DNA from: Patulibacter sp. SYSU D01012
GTDB lineage: Bacteria; Actinomycetota; Thermoleophilia; Solirubrobacterales; Solirubrobacteraceae
DNA: 64,000 bases
Assembly: GCF_017916475.1 (NCBI RefSeq)
Contig: NZ_JAFMTB010000002.1
Location: 62,001 to 126,000 of the forward strand
Direction of reading: 5' to 3'
Each line of letters starts with the position of its first letter. Position 1 is the first letter of the stretch. The notes beneath the pieces are model-generated. The model was not told where the DNA came from. It saw only the letters and a list, made by a program, of their open reading frames with translations, and made no database searches. This document shows, piece by piece, positions 16,201-24,778 of this stretch. The translations under genes were made by a program, and so were the position numbers.

Positions 16201-17727
16201 CTCCTCGTCCTGCTTGAGCGCGCCGAGCTCCTCGAGCAGCTGCACGCCGTCGCGGATCTGCGGGCGGTCCGGGGGCTCGAGGAACGGGAAGTCGCCGATC
16301 TCGCCCAGGCCGAGCGCGGCCATCTGCAGGATCACCGAGGCGAGGTTCGTCCGCAGGATCTCCGGGTCGGTGAACTCGGGGCGCGCCTCGAAGTCCTCCT
16401 CGGAGTACAGGCGGATGCAGATGCCCTCGGACGTGCGGCCGCAGCGGCCCTTGCGCTGGTTGGCCGACGCCTGCGAGACCGGCTCGATCGGCAGGCGCTG
16501 CACCTTCAGCCGGGCGGAGTAGCGGCTGATGCGGGCGGTGCCCGGGTCGACGACGTACTTGATGCCGGGGACCGTGAGCGACGTCTCGGCGACGTTCGTG
16601 GCCAGCACGACGCGGCGCTTCCCCGACGGCGACCGCCGGAAGACGCGCTGCTGCTCCTCGGACGACAGGCGCGCGTAGAGGGGCAGGACCTCGATGCCGG
16701 GGCCGCGGCGCTGCCCGTCGCCCGTGCCGAAGCGCCCGCGCAGGCTCTCGGCGGTGTCGCGGATCTCGCGCTCGCCGGAGAGGAAGACGAGGACGTCGCC
16801 GGGCGCCTCGCGCTCGAGCTCGGCGACCGCGTCGCCGATCGCCTCGATCTGGTCGCGGTCGGCCTCGTCGTCGTCCGGGTCGTTGACCGGCCGGTAGCGG
16901 ACCTCGACGGGGTAGGTGCGGCCGGAGACCTCGACGATCGGGGCGTCGCCGAAGTGCTCGGCGAAGCGCTCCGGGTCGATCGTCGCCGACGTGATGATGA
17001 CCTTCAGGTCGGGCCGCTTCGGCAGCAGCTGCTTGACGACGCCCAGGAGGAAGTCGATGTTGAGCGACCGCTCGTGCGCCTCGTCGATGATGATCGTGTC
17101 GTAGCGGCGCAGCAGCCGGTCACGCTGGATCTCGGCCAGCAGCAGGCCGTCCGTCATCAGGCGGACCAGGGTGTTCTCGCCCGAGCGGTCGTTGAAGCGG
17201 ACGGAGTAGCCGACGGCCTCGCCGATCGGGGTGCCCAGCTCGTCGGCGATGCGCTCGGCGACGGTGCGGGCGGCGATGCGGCGCGGCTGCGTGTGCGCGA
17301 TCTGCCCCCGGATCCCCCGGCCCAGCTCCAGGCACATCTTCGGGATCTGGGTGGTCTTGCCCGACCCCGTCTCGCCGGCCACGACGACGACCTGGTGGTC
17401 GCGGATCGCGGCGAGCAGGTCGTCCCGGCGGGCCGCGACGGGCAGCTCCTCCGGGTAGGTGATCGTCGGCACCGCGGCGCGGCGCTCGTGGACCACCTGC
17501 TCCGCCCGGTCGATCTCGTCGACCAGGCGCGCGAGGTCGCGCGTGCGGCGTGCGTCGTCCTGCTCGCGGCGCAGACGGTCGAGCTTGCGCGCCAGGCGGT
17601 GCTCGTCGCGCAGGCGCAGCTCGCCCAGGCGGGCGCGCAGGTCCGGGGTGCGGGGGGCGTCGTCGCGGTCGCCCGGGCCGGCGACGGCCGGGGCGGAGGG
17701 CGCCGGGCTCTCGGGGGTGCCGGGCAT
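13240..17727 (-). CDS. hrpA: ATP-dependent RNA helicase HrpA
   Basis: A 1495-residue DEAH-box helicase of the bacterial HrpA type. Walker A GETGSGKT lies at residues 118-125, 'IIIDEAHERSLN' near 212, 'ITSATID' near 243, and motif VI 'QRKGRCGRTSEG' near 420. The helicase-associated and OB-like domains follow, and the long C-terminal DUF3418 (about 900-1480) is diagnostic for HrpA. It unwinds RNA structures, probably in mRNA processing or ribosome rescue. Residues about 640-758 are a low-complexity insert rich in Asp, Arg, Gly and Ala that interrupts the region before DUF3418 and is probably disordered. The ATG at 17725-17727 is supported by a -10 TATCCT with a 7-nt gap and by the family's N-terminal 'RLGELRLRDEHRLARKLDRL'. 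Confidence 0.92.
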   Translation of the reverse strand: MPGTPESPAPSAPAVAGPGDRDDAPRTPDLRARLGELRLRDEHRLARKLDRLRREQDDARRTRDLARLVDEIDRAEQVVHERRAAVPTITYPEELPVAARRDDLLAAIRDHQVVVVAGETGSGKTTQIPKMCLELGRGIRGQIAHTQPRRIAARTVAERIADELGTPIGEAVGYSVRFNDRSGENTLVRLMTDGLLLAEIQRDRLLRRYDTIIIDEAHERSLNIDFLLGVVKQLLPKRPDLKVIITSATIDPERFAEHFGDAPIVEVSGRTYPVEVRYRPVNDPDDDEADRDQIEAIGDAVAELEREAPGDVLVFLSGEREIRDTAESLRGRFGTGDGQRRGPGIEVLPLYARLSSEEQQRVFRRSPSGKRRVVLATNVAETSLTVPGIKYVVDPGTARISRYSARLKVQRLPIEPVSQASANQRKGRCGRTSEGICIRLYSEEDFEARPEFTDPEILRTNLASVILQMAALGLGEIGDFPFLEPPDRPQIRDGVQLLEELGALKQDEEDPKKRLTPVGRTLAALPIDPRLGRMVLEADRLGCTEEVVVIAAALSIQDPRERPQDKQETAQQFHARFKHEGSDFLSFLDLWDYLRQQQRELSGSAFRRQCKKEFLHYLRIREWQDLVAQLRQAAKQTGITVARRDRGTAGPRLGSGDADDRADTAADAVPPSPAARRGRDGGRRGSGDAGSTDGRATDAVPTSPAAGRDDAGRRDDRRGGRRGGRAQDVAARRDDMTSAPTDTDGDAADAPEHGVGAVARLRKAEREAQRRREASERDIHQALLSGLLSHVGLKDETNVKTDQKGRPIRTKGRPQRPEFLGARGARFQVFPGSALAKKPPTWVMVAELVETSRLWGRTAGRVEPEWIEPLAEHLLRRTYAEPRWSKKRASVVASERATLYGLPVVAGRTVQYGRIDPVLSRELFIRQALVEGEWDGGRAGGRQVLRRNAQLIEEVRELEERARRRDLLVDDEVLFAFYDERIPAGVVSGAHFDRWWRDEKRRDPDLLHFPRELLLDEQAETAVRGAGMPEAWKQGDLLLPLSYRFDPGTEHDGVTVHVPLAALPRVKDVGFEWLVPGLREELVTALVRALPKDVRRELVPIPDTVRTILGRMTPRSAPLPRALARELNAFPGVQVTPAMLRLDALPSHLRMTFVVEDADGKAIASGRDLAALKDELRPTLRQALEAATPDLERHGLKAWTIGTLPREVAIGEGDLGVKVYPALVDEDDAVGVRVFDAADVQAEAMRRGTRRLLALTVPSPARGVVSALPTRAQLTLTTAPHGSVDRLMADTVAATIDGLVAANGGPAWDEAGFAALREKVAARLPDATGRVLGQVVRVLDAERDLRARLERFAAGPADPAFEAAQRDVIAQLERLVRPGFVTDAGARRLPDLVRYLQAAAHRLDRLPDARAADTDRMRAIHELEAAFRRRAQGWPKGRPLAPALREVPWMLEELRVAQFAGAQGGRRLAAGGSSGAGPVSSKRIRRVIDETPAPV

Positions 17728-17734
17728 CCCACCA

Positions 17735-17740
17735 AGGATA
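17735..17740 (-). promoter_or_regulatory. -10 element of hrpA
   Basis: TATCCT on the minus strand with a 7-nt gap to the ATG; leaderless-type arrangement. Confidence 0.5.
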
Positions 17741-17861
17741 GGAGGCGCCGCGCGGCGGCCGTCGCGCCGGGGGGCCACGCGCCCGAGCCCGTCGACGTCG
17801 ACGGATCGACGGGCCCGGGGCGGACGGCGTCCGCACGACGCGACGCGCCTGCGTCCCGCGG

Positions 17862-17867
17862 TAGCCT
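17862..17867 (+). promoter_or_regulatory. -10 element of the MYG1-family gene
   Basis: TAGCCT with a 6-nt gap to the GTG at 17874. This favours GTG 17874 over the ATG three bases later. Confidence 0.55.
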
Positions 17868-17873
17868 CGGGGG

Positions 17874-18836
17874 GTGATGGACGCGCCACGCGACGACGCC
17901 GAGGCCCCCACCCCGCTGCGGGTGGGCACCCACTCCGGCTCCTTCCACGCCGACGAGGTCTTCGCGCTGGCGACGCTGCGCCTGGCCCGCGGGCCCCTCG
18001 AGATCGTCCGCAGCCGCGACCCGCAGGTGCTCGCGACGTGCACCCTGCGGGTCGACGTCGGCCGCCGCTACGACCCGGCGGGCGGCGACTTCGACCACCA
18101 CCAGGGCGACGTCGGCGAGCGCGCGAACGGCATCCGCTACGCCTCGTTCGGGCTGGTGTGGAAGGAGCACGGCCGCGAGATCGCGGGCTCGGACGAGGTG
18201 GCCGCCGCCATCGACGTGCAGCTCGTCGCGCCGATCGACGCCGGCGACAACGGCCAGGAGCTGTACGAGCCGCTGGTCCCGGGCGTCACGCCGCACACGG
18301 TCTCGGGCGTGATCGCCGCGATCAACCCGCCGTGGGACACCGAGGACGGCGCGCGGGCGGAGCGCGAGGCGTTCGACGAGGCGGTCGACCTGGCCGAGGG
18401 CATCCTGCGCCGCGAGCTCGCCGGCGCGCAGGGCCGCGCCCGTGCCGCCGGGCTCGTCCGGGCCGCCCTCGAGCGCGCCGAGGATCCCCGCGTCCTCGTC
18501 CTCGACCGCGGCATGCCGTGGAAGAAGATCGTGGTCGCCGAGGCGCCCGAGGTGCTCTTCGTCGTCGCGCCGCGCACCCGGGACTGGAGCCTGCAGGCGG
18601 TGCCGGCGGGCGAGCACGGGTTCGCCAACCGCAAGGACCTGCCCGCGGCGTGGGCGGGGCTCGAGGGCGAGCCGCTGCAGCAGGTGACGGGCGTGCCGGA
18701 CGCCGTCTTCTGCCACGGCGCGCGCTTCATGGCGGTCGCGGGCAGCCGCGAGGGCGCGATGGAGCTGGTCCGTCAGGCGCTGGCCGACGACGCGGCGGCC
18801 GCCGTCGACCCGGCCGACGTGCTCTCGGCCGACTGA
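17874..18836 (+). CDS. MYG1 family (UPF0160) DHH-type protein
   Basis: A 320-residue member of the MYG1/UPF0160 family, metal-dependent hydrolases related to DHH phosphoesterases; the eukaryotic relative is an RNA exonuclease. The diagnostic N-terminal 'VGTHSGSFHADEVFALATL' (residues about 16-34) and 'FDHHQGDV' provide His and Asp metal ligands. 'WDTEDGARAEREAFDEAVDLAEGIL' and 'FCHGARFMAVAGSREGAM' occupy the C-terminal half. Its bacterial substrate is unknown; a nuclease or phosphoesterase role is inferred. Length matches the family. Divergent from hrpA across 146 nt, with leaderless-type promoters on both sides. Confidence 0.88.
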   Translation: MMDAPRDDAEAPTPLRVGTHSGSFHADEVFALATLRLARGPLEIVRSRDPQVLATCTLRVDVGRRYDPAGGDFDHHQGDVGERANGIRYASFGLVWKEHGREIAGSDEVAAAIDVQLVAPIDAGDNGQELYEPLVPGVTPHTVSGVIAAINPPWDTEDGARAEREAFDEAVDLAEGILRRELAGAQGRARAAGLVRAALERAEDPRVLVLDRGMPWKKIVVAEAPEVLFVVAPRTRDWSLQAVPAGEHGFANRKDLPAAWAGLEGEPLQQVTGVPDAVFCHGARFMAVAGSREGAMELVRQALADDAAAAVDPADVLSAD

Positions 18837-18899
18837 GCGCGCGTCCGCCGCGACGGAACGGGCGTCCACCCGACCCTTGCCGCGCGGGCCGGGCTGCGG

Positions 18900-18905
18900 C
18901 AGATT
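18900..18905 (+). promoter_or_regulatory. -10 element of purU
   Basis: CAGATT (A at position 2, T at position 6), 6-nt gap to the ATG at 18912. Confidence 0.45.
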
Positions 18906-18911
18906 CCCCGC

Positions 18912-19775
<864 letters not shown>

Positions 19776-19914
19776 CCCGCCGCCGGGCCGCCGGGCGCTC
19801 GGGTCCGTCGCGCGTCCGCGACCTGCCGTCCGCGGGGCGCCGTTCGCGGGCCGTGGCCGAGGCGGGCCGCGGGCGGGCCGTTCCGCGGCGCGCGCCGGCG
19901 GGTAGCCAGGCGGC

Positions 19915-20790
19915 ATGACCTCCGCACCCGACCAGTACGACGGCACCCCGCCCGGCCAGGACCAGTCCCAGCCCGGCCGCGAGGACGAGATGACGCCGAG
20001 GCCCGCCTTCCAGCGGCACGACCGAGAGGGCTCCGGCCGCCTGAAGGACCGCGCGGCGCTGATCTCGGGCGGCGACTCGGGCATCGGGCGCGCCGTGGCC
20101 GTCGCGTTCGCCCGCGAGGGCGCCGACGTCGCGATCCTCTACCGGGACGAGAAGGAGGACGCCGACGCGCGGGAGACCGTCGAGGCCGTCGGCCACCACG
20201 GCCGGCGGGCGATCACGATCCGCGGCGACGTCGCGGACGAGGCGGTGCAGCAGCGGGCGGTGCAGGAGACGCTCGACGCCTTCGGCAAGCTGGACGTGCT
20301 GGTGAACAACGCCGCCGAGCAGCACGCGCAGGAGCGCTTCGAGGACATCACCCGCGAGCAGCTCGAGCGCACCTTCGCGACGAACGTCTTCGGCATGTTC
20401 GGCCTGACGCGCGCCGCGCTGCCGCACCTGCCCGACGACGGCGCGATCGTCAACACGACGTCCGTCACCGCCTACCAGGGCAACCCGACGCTGATCGACT
20501 ACTCGTCGACGAAGGGCGCGATCGTCGCGTTCACGCGCGCGCTCTCCCAGCACCTGGCCGAGCGCGGCATCCGCGTCAACGCCGTCGCGCCCGGGCCGAT
20601 CTGGACGCCGCTGATCCCGGCGACGTTCCCGCCCGAGGAGGTCGCGTCCTTCGGGGGCGACGTGCCGCTGGGCCGCCCCGGACAGCCCGAGGAGGTGGCG
20701 GAGAGCTACGTCTTCCTGGCGAGCGCCGACGCGTCGTACGTCAGCGGCCAGGTGCTGCACCCCAACGGCGGGACCGTCGTCAACGGCTGA
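19915..20790 (+). CDS. SDR family NAD(P)-dependent oxidoreductase
   Basis: A 291-residue classical-type short-chain dehydrogenase of the YhdG/YghA (glucose-ribitol dehydrogenase-like) branch, marked by its 45-residue N-terminal extension with Gln/Pro stretches and 'MTPRPAFQR'. The cofactor loop reads 'ISGGDSGIGRAVAVAFAREGADV'; 'VLVNNAAEQ' is the NNAG-equivalent. Catalytic Ser lies in 'NTTSVTAYQG', with Tyr/Lys in 'DYSSTKGA' and 'INAVAPGPIWTPL' as substrate loop (seen here as VNAVAPGPIWTPL). These are usually general-stress or osmotic-stress oxidoreductases; the substrate is not predictable. TAGCCA sits 6 nt before the ATG. Convergent with the amidohydrolase, with a GC hairpin between. Confidence 0.87.
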   Translation: MTSAPDQYDGTPPGQDQSQPGREDEMTPRPAFQRHDREGSGRLKDRAALISGGDSGIGRAVAVAFAREGADVAILYRDEKEDADARETVEAVGHHGRRAITIRGDVADEAVQQRAVQETLDAFGKLDVLVNNAAEQHAQERFEDITREQLERTFATNVFGMFGLTRAALPHLPDDGAIVNTTSVTAYQGNPTLIDYSSTKGAIVAFTRALSQHLAERGIRVNAVAPGPIWTPLIPATFPPEEVASFGGDVPLGRPGQPEEVAESYVFLASADASYVSGQVLHPNGGTVVNG

Positions 20791-20820
20791 GCGGGGCGGG
20801 CGGGCCGCCGAGCGCCCCGC
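20791..20820. terminator. Hairpin between convergent genes
   Basis: GCGGGGCG (20791-20798) pairs with CGCCCCGC (20813-20820). It can serve both the SDR gene and the amidohydrolase gene. Confidence 0.45.
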
Positions 20821-20832
20821 CCGCGGCGGCCG

Positions 20833-22695
20833 TCAGACGCGCCCGGCGACGATCTCCTTCGAGAGGGTGCAGCAGCACCCGCCCGCCTCGAGGCACGCCC
20901 GCGCGTGGGCCTGGCCCGACGCGCGCGCCAGCCGCGTCCGCGCGGCGTCGGCGCGCGCGCTGCCGCGGCGCTCGTGGACGACGGCGCCGGCCACGATCGT
21001 CGTCGTGACGTCGATGTCGGTGATGCGGTCGGGCCGCGCCGCGAGGACGTCGTCGCCCAGGACGACGACGTCGGCGACGTGGCCCGGGACCAGGCGGCCC
21101 TTCCAGCCTTCGGCCCGGTCCTGCCAGGCCGGCGTGCTCGTGTACGTGCGGATCGCCTCGCGCAGCGTGATCCGCTCGGCCTCGCCTGCGACGCCCCCGA
21201 ACTGCCCGCGGCGCAGCACCGCACCCTCGATGCCCTGCCGCCAGTCCGGCGGCGTCACGGGCGCGTCCGAGGCGCTCGACACGCGCACCCCGGCGTCGAG
21301 CGCCGAGCGGTACGGCCACTGGTAGTCCGTCCGCTCCGGCCCGATCACGCCGTCGAGCGTGCGGCCGAGCAGGGTCTTGACCGACGCGTTCATGTTCGCG
21401 CCGATGTCGTGGCGCGCCATTCGCCGCAGCGTCGCCTGCGGCGTCAGGTCGGCGTGGATGACGTAGTGGCGGGGGTCGCGTCGGCGGTGCGCGCGCATCG
21501 CCTTCACGTAGGCGCCCACGACCGCGTCGATCGCGGCGTCGCCGGTGGCGTGCGTGCCGATCTGCAGGCCGCGGCGGTGCGCGAGCGCGATGATCGCCTC
21601 GAGCGTGGCGACCTGCTCGGCGGGCGACGCGCCGGCCACGGTCAGCGCGCCGTTGCTGCCGTCGAGGTAGGGCTTCGACAGCCAGGCGGTGCGCGCCGCC
21701 GTCGGGATGCCGTCGGCGAACACCTTCATCCCGGCCACGCGGAACAGCCGCTCGTCGGCGCCCCTGACGGGGCGGTGCGCGTCCAGGGCGGCGCGCGCCG
21801 TCGCGAGCGACGAGCCCGCGCTCAGGAGCACGTTGAGCCGCACGGGCAGCCGACCGGCACGGGACATGCGCCGCAGCAGCGCCACGGTCGCCTCGTCGAT
21901 CCCCGGGTCGGTCAGGCTCGTGATCCCGAGGGCGTGCAGGGCGTCGAGGCCGGCGAGGACGCCCCGCTGCGTCTCCTCGCGGGTGAAGGGCGGCACGACC
22001 GCGCGCACCAGGCCGGCGGCGCCCTCGCGCAGCACGCCCGTGGGCTCGCCGGCGGCGTCCTTCTCGATCACCGCGCCCGGCGGCGCGACGGTGTCGCGGG
22101 TGACCCCGGCGAGCTGCAGCGCCCGCGTGTTGACGGCGACGGCGTGGTAGTCGAAGGACGAGAGGATGACGGGGTGCTCGCCCGAGACGGCGTCGAGCTC
22201 CTGCCGGGTCGGGGCGCGGCCGATGCGGTTCTCGTTCCAGCCGCTGCCGCGGACCCACGCACCGCCCGGTCCCGCGGCCTCGGCGGCGGCGCGGACCGCG
22301 GCCTGCAGCTCGGGGATCGTGGCGGTGTCGACCGCGGCCGTCGTCGGCGGCATCGCCAGGCCGAAGGCGCTGAAGTGCAGGTGCGAGTCGTTGATCCCGG
22401 GCATCACGGTGCCGCCCCGGGCGTCGACGATCCGGGTGCGGCGGGTGGCCAGCCGGCGCAGGTCGCGGGTCCGTCCCGTGGCCAGCACGACGCCGTCCCG
22501 GACAGCGACGGCCTCGTGGACCCGGAAGCCGCGGTCGAGCGTCAGCACCCGGCCGTTCACGACGAGCAGGTCGGCGCTGCGCAGGCGCTCGCGGCGTGGT
22601 CCGCGGGCCGCCGCGGCGTCGGCCGGCAGCAGGCCGCCCGCCGCGACGGCGGCGGCGCCGGCGACGAAGCGGCGCCGGTCGAGGGTCGAAGGCAT
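20833..22695 (-). CDS. Tat-exported YtcJ-type amidohydrolase with Cys-rich tail
   Basis: A 620-residue amidohydrolase family 3 (YtcJ-like) enzyme. Residues 1-30 are a twin-arginine signal (RRRFVAGAAAVAAGG), so it folds with its metal before export. The TIM barrel shows 'DSHLHFSAFG' (HxH metal ligands), 'GSGWNENRIG', 'GITSLTDPG', 'KVFADGIPTAARTAWLSKPY', 'QIGTHATGDAAID' (His) and 'SSASDAPVTPPDWRQGIEGAVLR' (catalytic Asp). YtcJ enzymes hydrolyse amides, formamides or related C-N bonds; the substrate is unknown. The C-terminus is odd: 'ARACLEAGGCCCTLSKEIV' adds four cysteines after the normal end of the fold. ATG at 22693-22695 has GGAGGGG about 7 nt upstream. Divergent from a LuxR-type regulator 74 nt away, which probably controls it. 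Confidence 0.88.
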   Translation of the reverse strand: MPSTLDRRRFVAGAAAVAAGGLLPADAAAARGPRRERLRSADLLVVNGRVLTLDRGFRVHEAVAVRDGVVLATGRTRDLRRLATRRTRIVDARGGTVMPGINDSHLHFSAFGLAMPPTTAAVDTATIPELQAAVRAAAEAAGPGGAWVRGSGWNENRIGRAPTRQELDAVSGEHPVILSSFDYHAVAVNTRALQLAGVTRDTVAPPGAVIEKDAAGEPTGVLREGAAGLVRAVVPPFTREETQRGVLAGLDALHALGITSLTDPGIDEATVALLRRMSRAGRLPVRLNVLLSAGSSLATARAALDAHRPVRGADERLFRVAGMKVFADGIPTAARTAWLSKPYLDGSNGALTVAGASPAEQVATLEAIIALAHRRGLQIGTHATGDAAIDAVVGAYVKAMRAHRRRDPRHYVIHADLTPQATLRRMARHDIGANMNASVKTLLGRTLDGVIGPERTDYQWPYRSALDAGVRVSSASDAPVTPPDWRQGIEGAVLRRGQFGGVAGEAERITLREAIRTYTSTPAWQDRAEGWKGRLVPGHVADVVVLGDDVLAARPDRITDIDVTTTIVAGAVVHERRGSARADAARTRLARASGQAHARACLEAGGCCCTLSKEIVAGRV

Positions 22696-22769
22696 TTGCC
22701 CCTCCAGGGCTCGGTGTGGATACTCGCGGCCAACCTCTCCGAGCCCCCGACCCCTCCGCAATCGTCCAG

Positions 22770-23753
22770 ATGAACGATTCGTCGCCGATGGCGGCGCACC
22801 ACGTGCGGGCGATCGCCGCGATCGGCCGCGAGGCCGCCCGCGCCGGCGACCGCGACGTCCGCGTCGGGGCGGCCCTCGGCGCGGTGGCCGAGCTGACGGG
22901 CTGCGACGCGCTCGTCCTCGCGGCGTGGGATCCGGTCCTGCGGGCGCACCGGCCGCTGCGCACCTGGGGGTACCGGCCCGAGGACCTGGCCGGGGACCGC
23001 GGCGGCGACCTCGTGCACGACCCGGGCTACCAGTACGCGCGTCGGACGCGGCGGCCGCTGCGTCTGACCGACGTCCGCGCCCGACGGCCACCGCTCGACG
23101 GCGTGCTGGCGCTCGAGCGCTTCAGCGAGGGACTGACCCACTGCCTGCACACGGCCGACGGACGGTACGTCGGCGCGCTCAGCTGCAACGTGCTCGACGG
23201 CGCCCCGTACGACGAGGGACGGCTGGCCGCGGTCGGCCTGGCGGGCCTGCTCCTGGCCGAGCTGACCGACGTGACGGCCACGCTGCGCTCCGCCGCGGCC
23301 GTGCTGCCGGCCGGGATGGCCGCGGTCGCGGTCGGCGGCGACGGCGCGGTCGGCGCGCTGGCCGGCCGGCCCTCGTCGCCGCTGCTGCTGCCCGGCGCCG
23401 AGCTGCTGCGCTGCGCGCGCGCCGTCGCACCCGTGCTGCCGGGCGCGACCGCCTTCCTCCACGACGCGGGGGCGGCGGGTCTGGTGCGTGCCGTGGTGGT
23501 GCGACCGGGCGGCGACGACGGGGCGCTGCTCGTCGGGGTGGAGCCGGCGGCGCCGCCGCTGAGTCGCCGCGAGCTGCAGGTGCTGACGCTCGTGGCGGAG
23601 GGGTGCACGAACCCCGAGATCGCCGCGCGCCTGCACCTCAGCCGGCCGACCGTCGCCACCCATCTGGCCCACATCCTGGACCGCCTGGGCGTCGGGACCC
23701 GCGGCGCGGCCGCCGCCCGCGCGGTGCGCGAGGGCCTGCTGCTGATCGCGTGA
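22770..23753 (+). CDS. LuxR-type transcriptional regulator with GAF-like sensor
   Basis: A 327-residue regulator. Residues about 20-170 have a GAF-like pattern ('AVAELTGCDALVLAAWDP', 'LRTWGYRPEDLAGD', 'GALSCNVLDGAPYDEGRLAAVGLAG'), suggesting a small-ligand or redox sensor. Residues about 265-327 are a LuxR/GerE helix-turn-helix ('LSRRELQVLTLVAEGCTNPEIAARLHLSRPTVATHLAHILDRLGV'; key ELQVL, NPEIA, TVATH). No receiver domain or phospho-Asp site is visible. The ATG at 22770 is the first start beyond the divergent amidohydrolase; 22788 is an alternative. Given the shared 74-bp promoter region it likely regulates the exported amidohydrolase. A short dyad ATCGT-N8-ACGAT overlaps the start (22761-22778). 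Confidence 0.82.
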   Translation: MNDSSPMAAHHVRAIAAIGREAARAGDRDVRVGAALGAVAELTGCDALVLAAWDPVLRAHRPLRTWGYRPEDLAGDRGGDLVHDPGYQYARRTRRPLRLTDVRARRPPLDGVLALERFSEGLTHCLHTADGRYVGALSCNVLDGAPYDEGRLAAVGLAGLLLAELTDVTATLRSAAAVLPAGMAAVAVGGDGAVGALAGRPSSPLLLPGAELLRCARAVAPVLPGATAFLHDAGAAGLVRAVVVRPGGDDGALLVGVEPAAPPLSRRELQVLTLVAEGCTNPEIAARLHLSRPTVATHLAHILDRLGVGTRGAAAARAVREGLLLIA

Positions 23754-23771
23754 GGACGCGGGCCTGCGGCG

Positions 23772-24695
23772 CTACGGGCGCGGCGCGACGACCGTCGTGC
23801 CGGGCAGGTCCAGGTGGTGGACGATCTCGAGCACGAGGGCCAGGACCTCGTCGGCGAGGGGGTGGTCGCCGTCGCGGCGACGGGCGAGGGCGAGCGTCGC
23901 GGGCGCGGCGTCCACGAGCGGCACGTACGCCAGCTCGGGCCACGCGTAGTAGCGCGAGATGATGGCGGGGGCCGTGTCGACGCCCTCGCCGTTGGCGATG
24001 AGCCGCAGCCAGTCCTCGAGCTTGTCGCCGTAGTGCGGGCTGATCCGCGGTCGCTCGCCGAGCTCGGGCGCGAGCGCCCAGTAGTCGCGCCAGGGCTCCT
24101 GCACCTCGGGCGGCTGGGTGATGAACGTCTCGCCGGCCAGGTTGCGCGGCCGCAGCCGCTTGCGCCGGGCGAGCCGGTGGCCCGCCGGCAGCACGACGGT
24201 CCGCGGCTCGCTCAGCAGCGGCACGAACTCGATCGCGCGGTGCTCGAGCGGCATGTAGACGAACGCCAGGTCGGCGTGCTGCTCGAGCAGGCCGGCGAAC
24301 GCCTCGGTGAAGTCGAACGCCCGCACCTCGACGCGGACGTCCGGGTGGCTGCTGGACAGTCGGCCGAGCAGCGCGGCGAGCAGCGCGCCGGGGGCGGGGC
24401 CGAGCGTGCCGAGGACGAGCCGGCCGGCCTCGCCCCGGCAGAGGGCCCGGACGCGATCGAGCGAGCCGTCCGCCAGCGCGAGCAGCTCGCGGGCGTCCTC
24501 GAGCAGCGCCGCGCCGCCTGGCGTGAGCATCACGCGGCGGGTGCTGCGGACGAGCAGCGGCCCGCCGACCTCGGCCTCGAGCTGGCGGATCTGCGAGCTC
24601 AGCGCCGACTGCGCCAGGTTGAGCCGGGCCGCGGCGCGGGTGAAGTGCAGCTCTTCGGCGACGGCGACGAAGTAGCGCAGCTGACGCAGCTCCAT
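23772..24695 (-). CDS. LysR-family transcriptional regulator
   Basis: A 307-residue LysR-type regulator. The N-terminal winged helix 'MELRQLRYFVAVAEELHFTRAAARLNLAQSALSSQIRQLE' (residues 1-40; key AARLNLAQSALSSQI) is canonical. The effector-binding domain (about 90-295) includes 'LVLGTLGPAPGALLAALL' and 'GEGVDTAPAIISRYYAWPELAYVPLVDA'. It is transcribed away from the eleven-gene catabolic operon starting at 24779, with 83 bp between, the standard arrangement for a LysR activator of an aromatic catabolic operon. The inducer would be the operon's substrate or an intermediate. The aniline operon regulator TdnR is also LysR-type. Confidence 0.9.
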   Translation of the reverse strand: MELRQLRYFVAVAEELHFTRAAARLNLAQSALSSQIRQLEAEVGGPLLVRSTRRVMLTPGGAALLEDARELLALADGSLDRVRALCRGEAGRLVLGTLGPAPGALLAALLGRLSSSHPDVRVEVRAFDFTEAFAGLLEQHADLAFVYMPLEHRAIEFVPLLSEPRTVVLPAGHRLARRKRLRPRNLAGETFITQPPEVQEPWRDYWALAPELGERPRISPHYGDKLEDWLRLIANGEGVDTAPAIISRYYAWPELAYVPLVDAAPATLALARRRDGDHPLADEVLALVLEIVHHLDLPGTTVVAPRP

Positions 24696-24765
24696 GCGGG
24701 CAACTTATCTGCCCGAGCGATCAATCGTGCGCCAGTGCAGGTTGTACGCCGCGCGGCCGCCGACG

Positions 24766-24771
24766 GATAGT
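24766..24771 (+). promoter_or_regulatory. -10 candidate for the catabolic operon
   Basis: GATAGT with a 7-nt gap to the GTG at 24779, in the LysR intergenic region that holds the likely activator sites. Confidence 0.35.
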
Positions 24772-24778
24772 GCGCTCC

